A stretch of 45,723 bases of DNA from Apostichopus parvimensis (GCA_000934455.1 KN890938.1:3653-49375); one strand, 5' to 3'; counted from the first letter of the stretch, positions 15,301-39,461 are shown. A program made the numbers and translations. Notes: generated from the sequence alone by a model not told the origin.

Positions 15301-18300
15301 TAACGATGGATCAAAAAGGAAGTACTTAGCAACGACGTTAGGGAATCGAACGAGAGAAGTACTCGTTACCGGTAACTATGTATCAAAGACTCTTAGGAAG
15401 TGTCTTTGGGCCTTTGAGAGCAGGTAGGAATAATTAATCAATGTCCAGAGTTTATATATTTAGTCAAATTAATCATTACAGCATGCCATTAACATGATCT
15501 CACACTGCTTCTAAAGCAGGTAATAAGAATAAGAAAGTTAAAAGTACCATCTATATATACGTACCTACCTACAAACAAGCCATGCTCAATATAGTCTCTC
15601 CCCCTCCCCCGCCCCACCCCTTTGTCTTCTTCATACCATTTAGATACAGTGTACACAATATACATGTACAGTATTAACAATTTGAAATTGCTACTTTGCA
15701 GTCCAATGACTCAGATATTATCCTACGGTCGTGTTTTTTTATTTTCAATTTTAAAAGATAATCTTATCTGTACGTCTAGGATGAAAGGGAAACCTACTTA
15801 ACCTAGTCAAATTTCACTTGTTAATTTTCAAAGCTAATTGCCTTATTGTTTCATCAAACGAGAATGTTATTTGAGCTGAAAAGAGATGACCATTGTTTCC
15901 CTATATTTAACAGGAAACTAAATTTCACACTGCTTTCTTACTTACACGACACTTTTGGTTTCTCCTTGTGCATAATTTATTTCTTGCATACATGTGTTTG
16001 TTAATTTCTAAATATATTTTGACATGGAAATTTATTTGGTACTTTTTCTTCATGATCATCCACTTGTCCTACTTTTTGGCGATTGTTCTTATTATTATTG
16101 TTTTGGGGGGAGCGGGGGGATAGGAGTGGGGGGAAGTTTCAACCTGAAGACTGAGTTAATTACACTGTGAACATGTCGACATCAGTCCTGACAACCCCCA
16201 AAAAATTATCACTCTTTCTTAAAATTTCAACAAGTAATTTTAAATTAAACCTCAAAAGCTTATAAATACCTAGATTTCAAATTCCTTTGTAACTAACTCT
16301 ATCATCCTCTTTAGTTCAAATGCAGCATTTGTGTAGAAATTTAACCATTTAACCGAGCAGCATTTGGTTACACCTCATGCAGAGCCATTAACAAAAGCCA
16401 AACCTTTATTAGTATGCCTTTATAAGCTTGCATCCTTTGAGTAGATATTTCACCAATTTGCCAAATATTTCAAATTATTATTTTTGCTTTAAAGATCTAG
16501 ATGTGACACAATTAGATTAGTTAGAAGACATTTTAATATTAACAAAAATATCAACATCTTCTGTATTAATTTGTCTGGTGATTTGCCCACTATGCATCTA
16601 CGCCTTGCTATGCGATACCTATTGCTCGACTAGGGCTGTGTATTAACACTATATACATGTGAGAATCTCTAAGCTTACATACAAATTTATTTACTGTAGA
16701 ACTACAGTATGGTACTTCCTCCAAGAGGACTACCTGAATATTCACGAATACTTGTGGTAGAACAAAGAGTGCTAAGGTTGTGAGGAGACAGGTAAGCGAG
16801 GAACAAAGTTACTTCTACCAACCTGAATGCATTGTTTAGGTATATATTGCAAGCACAGGTAACGATACTGCTACTGTACTCTAAGTAATTTGCTTTCCTC
16901 TTTTAAAGCAGCCGTTTTTTAGTTTTGTCAGAAAGTTATCCACACATCTACTGTACTAGTACAGTATAAATTCTAAAAGTACGATTGCAATTACAGTAAG
17001 GTTTTCTTCGCCAAATTTAGGAATACAACTGAACGATTAATTTAAATGGATTTTTAATTCAAACCTCAACATTTTTGTCAGATTTTAATAATTTTGGGCA
17101 TGTTGCTTCACTATAGATCCATGGTGAAATGAAATTTGACTATTTAAAACTAATTTACTTATATATATATGGGATTTTAGTTTTACTATGGACTAGCACT
17201 AAAAGTTTATAAATTTCAACTCAAAAAGTTGATATAGGACGAGGTGATAGCACCTTGCCGTAGTGTAGCCTATATATATATGTATCGTGTGTAAACAACA
17301 TGCACAGCACTTTATCAAGATAAGCATGTACAGTACACCCTTGTGTTACTACTTCCTCTGAACAGTCTACAGTGACAGATCTATGTCTATGAGTCTATGA
17401 GTCTATGAGCTGTAAAATGCACAGTACCTATACAGACTTGCCTGCAGTATGCTAAAAGCCTACTGTAAAAACAACATGCTACTGTACTGTAACAATGAAA
17501 ACAACCTTACATTGCAAATTATGTGTGTATAGATATGATGAAACTGAACTAGAAAATGATATCAAACTGACTAAATTAATCGCTCGTACAGATTACAGCA
17601 AGGAAGTGTCAGCTGTTTCCTGTTCAAATCCAACAGTTGTTGATTATGTAAAGCATCTTGACTGTTCAAATATTCTGTACATTGAGACCAAAAGGAAACT
17701 TAAGGACTGCGACAATGAAACAAGATAATAAAGTGATTTAGTTACTACAGTACAGTATATATTGATTAACATGGAAATGTTATTAAATGCCACTATATGT
17801 AAGCTGAGGAGGATATGAGCTGGTGATATTTGCACAGAAGAGGTTTTATCAATGTTGCTGGCAATAAATCACCAAATTTGTACTCCTCAATCTAGTTTGA
17901 TACTTAGAAATGAGTTCTGCTTGGGAATATTCATCTCTCCAGGTATTTTTTGCCAAATAATCATATACACCAAGCTTTGGTATCAATGTCATAGAACTAT
18001 ACATGTGTACAGTTAATTGGCTGAAGTCCAACTAACAAGAATCTTTTGTTCAAAATCTTTTGTTCAGTTCACAATAAATTGAAGCTATTCCCAGTTCATC
18101 ACTGAGAAATGTAATTATATACAACTTCTAGGTAACAATGTGAGAAAAAGTGAAGAAGAGATATATTCAGTTCCTCATCTTAAAATAGTTTGGTACATAT
18201 GTGGGGTGTGTTAACTTCTATTTATATACCATGTGTGTGTCCATGGTCATACCAAGAACCTTCCACTTGTCATGATTTTATTCAAAATGCAGCATGAAAG

Positions 18301-19513
18301 AATGAAATCATGCAAACTGTCATCATAATTGCAAAGGATCGGTAAATTTCTTAAAACAATTTTTTGCTAAGATGTTGTATTTTGTTTACGGCATTCAAAG
18401 TTGATTGATGAAGGTAAGAGAGTTTGTGTTCACAATCGCACATTTTGAAAGTGCTGGATGAAAGTATTAAAGTCAACTTAGTCAAGTCTACATCATGGTT
18501 GATTAACTGAGCTTCCCATAGAACTGAACCTAGATACAACATCAGCCAACTCATGATAATACCCAACTATGATTCATATTTTGTCTGTTGACTGTTTGGA
18601 CTAAAACCACCAGCATCTCAACAGACTTACTATATAGGATATACGTAGATATAGATATAGATATTCAGTTGCTCACTTCCTGCTTCCAAAGTGCTCAATA
18701 CATAGAAGTAGAGCTTGTGCATAATATAGTCTACCTATACGGTAACTCACAGCATGTTATTACTCGAATCTCATTCCTGTCTGATGATCGCCGCACAGGG
18801 GTGAAACTAGAGTAACAACATGCTGTAAGTCACTGTATAGACCTATATAATATATATCTAAATATGAGTGTATAAATATCTAGATATGTGTGTGTGTGTG
18901 TGTATGTGTATATACAAATATGCAAACATGTAAAGTATAGATGTAAAGTTGCTTTATGACAGGCCAAAGGTTGAACCTTGAATCGTTGAAGCACTTACCT
19001 GTTTTCAAAATTTTTCTTCCAAAAGCTCGCAGCATCTGCTTTTGTAATACGAAACGTTTCGCCAGCAAAGAGACCACCTGGAAATATGACTTTCAGCTCT
19101 GCCAAGTTATGACTAAATATCAAGGACAGACGATTCAGTTCTCTTCGGCATGTCGCATTCTCATCATACATTTTGTCTTTGCTGTGCTTGAACAAGTCTA
19201 CAGTTTGTCTAGCTTTCCTCATTGTATTGTCCACAAAGATCTTGAAGTACTCGTTATCCGACAACTCGTGTATCTTATTGTCACCCTCGTACTTTGACCA
19301 AATTACTCTAAGATGGTGGTAGGTCTCTGGCAGGATGTCCAGGATGTAAGGGGGACTGTTTTTAAGTTTCATCTTGGGGTGCTGACAGAGACGCATCACC
19401 CTTTCCATTAACTTCCATGTCTTCTCTAGGGTTCGCCTGTCCACTGCTGGTCGGGGTGGTGCCACAAAGTCAGTTAAGCGAGATAAAAAGCCTGGTTTGG
19501 GTTTCACAGCCAT
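57..19513 (-). CDS. CBL: CBL-family E3 ubiquitin ligase, N-terminal part (two coding exons, 3' partial)
   Basis: CBL proteins bind phosphotyrosine on activated receptors through an N-terminal TKB module (four-helix bundle, EF-hand, SH2-like) and ubiquitylate them with a RING finger. Only the TKB part is in the window. The coding exons join as 19513..18999 and 335..57; the split codon (AG plus A) restores an Arg and the family sequence continues without a break across the junction. Hallmarks are DFVAPPR (residues 17-23), [39 protein letters not shown], then [14 protein letters not shown] (EF-hand loop) and [17 protein letters not shown] leading into the SH2-like domain. The RING and later exons lie off the left edge. 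The single invertebrate gene could equally be called CBLB; the family is certain, the paralogue name is not. It is divergent from TBC1D23. Confidence 0.96.
1472..1785 (+). mobile_element. tRNA-derived SINE
   Basis: The first ~88 bases look like a class II (Leu/Ser-type) tRNA head: GGTGCTGTGGCCAAGTGG is A-box-like and GGGTTCGATACCC at 1541..1553 is a near-perfect B box with a T-arm stem. It continues into an unrelated ~220-bp body ending near CGGCTGATTCTTATTATTA, as SINEs do. It lacks a clean acceptor stem and a discriminator/CCA context for a functional tRNA. It lies antisense to CBL. The right boundary is approximate and no target-site duplication was confirmed. Confidence 0.65.
1836..2175. 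repeat. short local duplication (two diverged copies)
   Basis: ACAGTGAACTTGAAGCAAACAGG occurs near 1841 and again near 2108, each followed by a similar GTAAATT...CACA segment of about 60 bases. They are two diverged copies of one short sequence inside CBL intron 1. Confidence 0.5.
2505..2634 (-). repeat. interspersed repeat B, copy in CBL intron
   Basis: This ~130-bp segment is the reverse complement of 19857..19981 (and of its duplicate near 22652..22776). The shared core includes GACCTAGTTTCGAATGAGG, ACACCACCATC and AATACACACACAGCTTGC. The two copies differ at several sites, so this is an old dispersed repeat and not an assembly duplicate. No coding capacity was seen. Confidence 0.7.
3141..3336 (+). 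repeat. interspersed repeat A, copy 1
   Basis: About 190 bp. Core words shared by all copies are GGTAGAATGAGAAGGAAGGGC, CAGTGTTAAAAGGTTACCAG, and near the end GAGACAGGTAAGCGAG. The left part (GAAATCCGAAGGAAGAAAATC) is shared with the copies near 9483 and 29834. No open frame or terminal inverted repeat is evident; a MITE or SINE-like origin is possible. It is antisense to CBL. Confidence 0.75.
3587..3668 (+). repeat. interspersed repeat C with poly-C tract, copy 1
   Basis: GGGAACGACCAAACCT followed by a CT-rich stretch, a run of C and CATCCATCCTCTCAT. The same order of elements recurs at 4304..4380, so this is a short dispersed repeat carrying its own homopolymer. Confidence 0.6.
4304..4380 (+). 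repeat. interspersed repeat C with poly-C tract, copy 2
   Basis: Second copy of the GGGAACGACCAAACCT / CT-rich / poly-C / CATCCATCCTCTCAT unit seen at 3587. It lies about 120 bp upstream of a repeat A copy; the first copy lies about 250 bp downstream of another, so A and C may belong together. Confidence 0.6.
4498..4635 (+). repeat. interspersed repeat A, copy 2
   Basis: Carries the family A core (GGTAGAATGAGAAGGAAGGGC, then CACAGTGTTGAGAGGTTAC and GAGACAGGTAAGC). The left part is missing or diverged. Antisense to CBL. Confidence 0.7.
4786..4905 (+). repeat. interspersed repeat A, diverged copy
   Basis: GGGTGCACAGTGCTTAAAAAGGTTACCAG and a later GAGATAGGTTAGCCAG match the family A layout with many substitutions. 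The splice-donor-like CAGGTAAG of the other copies is lost here. Confidence 0.5.
8435..8454 (+). repeat. poly-C tract, 20 bases
   Basis: Twenty consecutive C. It is the longest of many C or G homopolymers in the window (others near 3641, 4343, 13596, 19842, 26262, 26947, 29331, 41572, 42841, 45711). It creates spurious poly-Pro and poly-Gly reading frames. Confidence 0.95.
9125..9430. other. CpG-rich patch inside CBL intron 1
   Basis: About a dozen or more CpG dinucleotides occur in about 300 bp (for example ACGCGCC, AACGAGGGCG, CCCCCGTAACGAT), against a CpG-poor background. A 73-codon open frame covers 9203..9424 on the plus strand but resembles no family I know. It could be an internal promoter, an alternative CBL first exon (a GTAACG donor-like site follows GCGCGTTGTCAAG on the minus strand) or a young repeat. 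No function can be assigned. Confidence 0.35.
9483..9684 (+). repeat. interspersed repeat A, copy 3
   Basis: The best preserved copy. It runs from GAAATCCAAAGGGTAGAAAATCC through GGTAGAATGAGAAGGAAGGGC and AGTGTTAAAAGGTTACCAGG to AACAGGTAAGCGAGGAGCG. It lies directly after the CpG-rich patch and antisense to CBL. Confidence 0.75.
12371..13040. repeat. tandem array, five units of about 130 bp
   Basis: Units start at about 12371, 12501, 12632, 12767 and 12900. Each reads TGAAACGCTGCAACCAACTTC, ATTAGATCGTGTCACAAGG, TTTAGATTCAGCATGAACTTGC and ends in TTATGAAAGGAAAAAAAAA. Units differ by point changes and by the length of the A run. The satellite-like array is non-coding and lies in CBL intron 1. 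Confidence 0.93.
13318..13343. repeat. CAT/ATC trinucleotide microsatellite
   Basis: A short run of CATCATCATCGTCATCATCATC-type triplets. It has no coding context. Confidence 0.8.
14869..14965. mobile_element. possible Penelope-like or related retroelement end
   Basis: The segment GCGCCTGACGTTTCGATCC, AGCAGGTGCTTCTTCGG resembles the CGTTTCGA...TCTTC signature often found near the termini of Penelope-like and other repeats in marine invertebrates. No reverse transcriptase frame is visible nearby, so this would be a short relic. The family is from memory and uncertain. Confidence 0.35.
16756..16812 (+). repeat. interspersed repeat A, truncated copy
   Basis: Only the right end is present: GGTAGAACAAAGAGTGCTAAGG followed by GGAGACAGGTAAGCGAGG. 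Antisense to CBL. Confidence 0.65.
18749..18826 (+). ncRNA. candidate type I hammerhead ribozyme, copy 1
   Basis: The invariant core is present in order: CTGATGA at 18781..18787, GAAA at 18803..18806 and the cleavage triplet GTA at 18812..18814. Stem III is minimal: A18806-T18813 and C18807-G18812 close a TAGA loop. Stem I has TGT (18778..18780) pairing ACA (18815..18817), then a 20-nt one-sided loop, then a perfect 9-bp helix, ACAGCATGT (18749..18757) with ACATGCTGT (18818..18826). Stem II (TCGCC / GGGGT) is imperfect: a U-U at its base and one G-G mismatch, which a single change to GGCGT would repair. Hammerheads with a 1-2-bp stem III are known from Penelope-like elements and animal retrozymes. 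Activity cannot be judged from sequence, and the stem II defects suggest decay. Confidence 0.5.
18887..18916. repeat. TG microsatellite
   Basis: A TG dinucleotide run followed by TATGTGTATATACA, close to the donor end of CBL coding exon 1 but inside the intron. Confidence 0.85.
18999..19513 (-). CDS. CBL: CBL coding exon 1 (N-terminus and four-helix bundle)
   Basis: The exon encodes residues 1-171 plus two bases of the next codon. The ATG lies in AACAATGG, a good start context, and the family's DFVAPPR motif follows about 16 residues later, so this is the natural start. The tail that some family members have before this motif is short here. The exon ends CAG|gtaagt, a perfect donor read on the minus strand (gt at 18998-18997). 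Helix-bundle motifs are visible: [47 protein letters not shown] and [17 protein letters not shown]. The exon probably starts further upstream at 19526, because AATTCAG precedes GACTCAGACAACAATGG and looks like an acceptor. Confidence 0.96.
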
Positions 19514-20759
19514 TGTTGTCTGAGTCCTGAATTTAAAAAAATTTGCAAGAAATTTAGGTCAGCGATAAAGGGAATCTTTGCCTTGTAGAAACAAAATGGG
19601 ATAATTTGATATAGATCTCCATTTTCAAATAAAGCCTGAACATCGGTAAAGACTGAGAGATCTATTTGGTGACTTAAAATCTAAACACTGTGATCAAATA
19701 AACACACAATCAGTATTAAAAAACTTACTTTGCTCAAAAAAAAACAAACTTTTGTCCAAGATGGGAAATAATGATCACTGTCACTAATAAATTGCTTCTC
19801 TTTTTTTATCTTTTAAAAAAAAATTATTTCCTTTTTTTTTGGGGGGGGGGGATGGTGGTAGCAAGCTGTGTGTGTGTATTTTCTGGGATCGATGGTGGTG
19901 TCTAACACTTCTGTTACACCTCATTCGAAACTAGGTCAGGCATTAGACGTTTCTTTTAGCGCAAGTCTTCACACCCTTTAAGCCTAAAGGCCTACAGCAA
20001 ACTTAAAAATACCATGTCGACTAAAATAATATTATGAACCGATACCATTCACAAGCATTTGCAAAGTCTCTCAAAAACCTCACTTGTTCTGAATGTTTTG
20101 ATATTAAAGACATCCATCATCAGGAGAGGGTAATCATTTCCACTTTAGCCATACGAACCAATTTCACAAGAATACATTTCACTGTAGACTGGTGAGCTAA
20201 AGCACCCTCTGGCTATTTGGTCATCTGACATTATCTCTGACTTGCTGCAGCATAAGATAACCAAGTGAAAATGGTCCAACGTCATATGGCATGTGTTACT
20301 AGTTAGACGTAACATTAGGCATAGCATAAATGACTTTCCGGTAATGACAGGTAGGCCTAACATTAGGTTAAAGGCTGACCATAAATGTGGGCTGCGTTTG
20401 CTAACATATGCATCTTTGATTAGACAGCAGTAATTAAGAAGTTTAATGCTTAGTTATATTGTGGTCTATGGCTCTTAGAGTACAAATATCTTATTTTTAG
20501 GACTGCATTGTCACTTACACTTTCTTCACACTGAAGCTTACCGAATATTATCTTGTACAGTACTTTCAAATTTCCAGTTCGTTTCATTAGGCTGCCTTAC
20601 ACCTACAGGCTACAACTCAAGTACAAGGCTACAGTTTGCACTGACTTAGCCTAGGCAGTAGGCTACAGTAAGTCAATATCAAGTCAGTGTGAGAATACAG
20701 AGCCTCCGTCAAGACCGTCTTACAAACAAATGTTCACGTTTCGTACCCTCGTTACTCAC
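19514..20759 (-). promoter_or_regulatory. CBL 5' flank: probable 5'UTR bases and 5'UTR intron
   Basis: Upstream of the CBL start codon the minus strand reads TTTTTTTAAATTCAG|GACTCAGACAACAATGG, an acceptor-like site at 19527. Further upstream TAAAACTTTG|GTGAGTAAC at 20760 is a near-consensus donor. Together they suggest a non-coding first exon spliced to the coding exon, a layout also seen in vertebrate CBLB. The assignment is inferred from splice motifs only. The stretch also contains a copy of repeat B and a T/G homopolymer. Confidence 0.4.
19857..19981 (+). repeat. interspersed repeat B, copy upstream of CBL
   Basis: Reverse complement of 2505..2634. Also present at 22652..22776 through the block duplication. 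Confidence 0.7.
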
Positions 20760-21208
20760 CAAAGTTTTAGCATCTAGTTTGAAAATATTTAACGATGCAC
20801 TTGAAATTCAGCATCGTTCCATATCACAGGAATCAGTCATTCGTTGGGTTGTTTTCAGGCCTAGTCTACACAGTTTCGTCGCAGCAGTGGGGTGTTTTCA
20901 TGGTCGTGTTGATAAGTGTAAGAATCAGCTCCATGTACATACTTCCTGTTTCGACTTCTATTTGCCAGAACACTAAATCAAAATTTGTCGTTGAATAAAT
21001 AAATTTAGAAAATTCCCTTGAAGTTAAATGAAATCTTACTTTGAGGTCACAGAATATAAAATATCGATTTTAATTATGAAATCGATACGAATGTTACAGA
21101 TGACGTTGGTGATAATGATGCTGGCCTACAAGATAACTATTTATAAGTCATCTGACATTTTCTTGGTTTTTAAATTGATATTTACCTACCCACGTCATCG
21201 TCAACAAA
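20760..21208. promoter_or_regulatory. putative bidirectional CBL/TBC1D23 promoter region
   Basis: The interval lies between the inferred CBL 5'UTR donor (minus strand) and the TBC1D23 start codon (plus strand) in copy A; the same DNA is at 23555..24003 in copy B. It has more CpG than its surroundings (for example CACGTCATCGTCAAC just before the ATG). It has no convincing TATA box. The surrounding 2 kb is rich in AGGCTA/TAGGCCTA words. Transcription starts cannot be placed from sequence alone. Confidence 0.4.
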
Positions 21209-21240
21209 ATGGATGACAGTGATACGGAAGATACTAGCTG
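21209..21240 (+). other. TBC1D23: TBC1D23 coding exon 1, duplicate copy from assembly
   Basis: The 32 bases are identical to 24004..24035 and have the same AAAATGG start context and CTG|gtgaga donor. Because the enclosing block looks like an unmerged contig overlap, this is very likely the same exon shown twice. The next exon is reached only after the second copy. Confidence 0.85.
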
Positions 21241-22411
21241 GTGAGAGGGAATGTTTCTCTGGTTTGAGCTATCTCTTTCATGAAATCGTTAATATTGCAA
21301 AATAATAAAAAGATTTGATACAACTGCTTTACATTTGCCAGACGTCTGCCTCTAAAATTATTGACAGTCAGATTATTTTTGTGATACACGACCCCTCCCC
21401 GGCACTCTGCTGTGTGATTTGAACACAAGATCATTTTTCTCTGGTTAGGCTAGGCGTATTATTACTAGGCTGGCAGGTCTGTTATTAAGAGCAAATATTG
21501 GCCTAACTTGGTATTGATCAAAATTGTTGTCAACATTATTTACTTGAGGCTGCACAATACACATTATTATGATTTAAGGTAAATGAAGACTTAAAAGAAT
21601 ACCTTGGTTAGGCCTAGGATATGGCTAAACTTAAGTTAGTACTACTAGGCTAGTATTTTGTAGGAATAGGATAGCCTAATGCATTCCCCAGACTATGCCC
21701 TATGCAATTGTTGTGAACTCTTAATACTCTTGGTAAAAATTAGATGCAGTTGCAAAGGCTGTATCATCATATAAGTCATATGCAACATCTTGGGAATTTC
21801 ATCATCAGAGGAATTTACTCCTGAAGTGTGATAGTAAAGCAAAGTAGATTTGGTCTACTGGCTGTTTCTAAATGTCACCTAGGCCTATGGGAAGTGGAGA
21901 GGTAATGTTATGTTTTAAAGAAGATGTGCTTCCTAGGTTTAGATCATCACTAGGCTATCCAGTAACATTTTGTTAATTGGGGAACCTTCTCATCTATCTT
22001 AACTGTTACTTTGTAATGTGCAATGTAAAAGAAATGAAGATATGTATCCCCAAATAGTTTTTCTTAACCATTCTAATTGTAGTTGTCACATTTGTACCCA
22101 TTAATATATTAGACCATATATCACCTCAGAGGCGGAATCTTTGTAACTTCAAATAAATTCCACTCTCATACGTAGATGGCACCATACTAGATCTTGAATT
22201 TAACCCAATATTGATGAAGATTAATGTACCCAAATAGCCCACAGTCTTGTCAAAATAAGTAAAATACCGATGGAAAAAATTGCCTCTTTTATATGCATAC
22301 CATGTTCCCCCTACACCATGTATGCAGAACATCCCAGTGCAGTGGATAATTCACTAAGTCCCTTAGCCAAGTAATGATTGTGATTTACCCAACTTGTGAG
22401 TACTACACATT

Positions 22412-22461
22412 NNNNNNNNNNNNNNNNNNNNNNNNNNNNNNNNNNNNNNNNNNNNNNNNNN
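22412..22461. other. assembly gap, 50 N
   Basis: Exactly 50 unknown bases, a typical placeholder length. Both sides carry the ends of the duplicated block. Confidence 0.99.
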
Positions 22462-24003
22462 TTGGTGACTTAAAATCTAAACACTGTGATCAAATAAACA
22501 CACAATCAGTATTAAAAAACTTACTTTGCTCAAAAAAAAAAAAACTTTTGTCCAAGATGGGAAATAATGATCACTGTCACTAATAAATTGCTTCTCTTTT
22601 TTTATCTTTTAAAAAAAAATTATTTCCTTTTTTTTTGGGGGGGGGGATGGTGGTAGCAAGCTGTGTGTGTGTATTTTCTGGGATCGATGGTGGTGTCTAA
22701 CACTTCTGTTACACCTCATTCGAAACTAGGTCAGGCATTAGACGTTTCTTTTAGCGCAAGTCTTCACACCCTTTAAGCCTAAAGGCCTACAGCAAACTTA
22801 AAAATACCATGTCGACTAAAATAATATTATGAACCGATACCATTCACAAGCATTTGCAAAGTCTCTCAAAAACCTCACTTGTTCTGAATGTTTTGATATT
22901 AAAGACATCCATCATCAGGAGAGGGTAATCATTTCCACTTTAGCCATACGAACCAATTTCACAAGAATACATTTCACTGTAGACTGGTGAGCTAAAGCAC
23001 CCTCTGGCTATTTGGTCATCTGACATTATCTCTGACTTGCTGCAGCATAAGATAACCAAGTGAAAATGGTCCAACGTCATATGGCATGTGTTACTAGTTA
23101 GACGTAACATTAGGCATAGCATAAATGACTTTCCGGTAATGACAGGTAGGCCTAACATTAGGTTAAAGGCTGACCATAAATGTGGGCTGCGTTTGCTAAC
23201 ATATGCATCTTTGATTAGACAGCAGTAATTAAGAAGTTTAATGCTTAGTTATATTGTGGTCTATGGCTCTTAGAGTACAAATATCTTATTTTTAGGACTG
23301 CATTGTCACTTACACTTTCTTCACACTGAAGCTTACCGAATATTATCTTGTACAGTACTTTCAAATTTCCAGTTCGTTTCATTAGGCTGCCTTACACCTA
23401 CAGGCTACAACTCAAGTACAAGGCTACAGTTTGCACTGACTTAGCCTAGGCAGTAGGCTACAGTAAGTCAATATCAAGTCAGTGTGAGAATACAGAGCCT
23501 CCGTCAAGACCGTCTTACAAACAAATGTTCACGTTTCGTACCCTCGTTACTCACCAAAGTTTTAGCATCTAGTTTGAAAATATTTAACGATGCACTTGAA
23601 ATTCAGCATCGTTCCATATCACAGGAATCAGTCATTCGTTGGGTTGTTTTCAGGCCTAGTCTACACAGTTTCGTCGCAGCAGTGGGGTGTTTTCATGGTC
23701 GTGTTGATAAGTGTAAGAATCAGCTCCATGTACATACTTCCTGTTTCGACTTCTATTTGCCAGAACACTAAATCAAAATTTGTCGTTGAATAAATAAATT
23801 TAGAAAATTCCCTTGAAGTTAAATGAAATCTTACTTTGAGGTCACAGAATATAAAATATCGATTTTAATTATGAAATCGATACGAATGTTACAGATGACG
23901 TTGGTGATAATGATGCTGGCCTACAAGATAACTATTTATAAGTCATCTGACATTTTCTTGGTTTTTAAATTGATATTTACCTACCCACGTCATCGTCAAC
24001 AAA

Positions 24004-38941
<14,938 letters not shown>

Positions 38942-39259
38942 TTGGTGCGGGATTCGCGACAAATCATATAAGAAACTGGGAAAAGACTGGGCCTGAAAGA
39001 CCAATGAAAACAAATTTGACAGAACAGCTCTGAGATCTAACAGAGGTGATTTGTTTAATAGCTGAGAGATGTCCTCTGAATGAGCAATCCTCACAAAAGT
39101 CATTGTTAAAACAGAGAGAGATTGATTTCTGTCCAAGACAAAATGCAGTGTTATTGGAAGTCATTGTTAGACATGTTTCATCGTTCAGCCACAAACAACA
39201 TCTAAACTACAGCTGTAAAATACACAAGTTTTGTCTATCCTTAGAAGGCTAAGATATGA

Positions 39260-39461
39260 TATGTATGTATTTTCAGATCCTACTGCAAGCAGGAACTCGC
39301 GAAGAAGCCATCATTGGCTTATCAAAGCCCCAAGCTGACCGAAGTCAGTCTCTTACATTCATATTTTAACGTCCATGATTATGAATTGTCAATTGTGAAC
39401 AACTCTGTAACTGGACGACATACATTAATCTTGGAGGGACTCGAACTCGGGACCTTGTGAT
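39260..39461 (-). repeat. interspersed repeat D, copy 1 (tRNA-like B box)
   Basis: About 200 bp shared with 39807..40010, including GGAACTCGCGAAGAAGCCAT, AAGCTGACCGAAGTCAGTCTC and GTAACTGGACGACATAC. On the minus strand the end reads CCCGAGTTCGAGTCCCTCC, a B-box-like sequence, so it may be a SINE with its tRNA-like head at the right end. Confidence 0.6.

Larger units (their letters stand above)
336..18998 (-). other. CBL intron 1 (about 18.7 kb)
   Basis: No further CBL exon and no other convincing gene could be seen in this intron. It is AT-rich and packed with TACTGTA/TACAGTA words, poly-C tracts, TA-rich runs and short repeats, annotated separately where they can be defined. Stretches 5000..9100, 9900..12250 and 13100..14850 show only scattered low-complexity sequence. 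The many open frames of 60-110 codons here have no recognisable domains and no coherent splice structure. Confidence 0.8.
19666..22411. repeat. duplicated block, copy A (left contig end)
   Basis: This 2746-bp block is repeated at 22462..25206 with only two differences noticed: a C versus A near 19745 and one G fewer in the poly-G run near 19842. It ends at the first N of the gap. Its right neighbour in the second copy (CCACTGTTTGTTTC) is cut off by the gap. This is the pattern of an unmerged contig overlap or two haplotypes placed in series, not of a gene duplication. Confidence 0.93.

Noticed and set aside
17495-17728. A 77-codon open frame with a fairly protein-like composition
   Set aside because: No recognisable family, no splice partners, and it lies inside CBL intron 1 among TACTGTA-rich sequence.
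18588-18815. A 75-codon frame ending in the hammerhead-like motif
   Set aside because: It is not conserved and is interrupted by simple repeats; the RNA structure explains the conserved words better.
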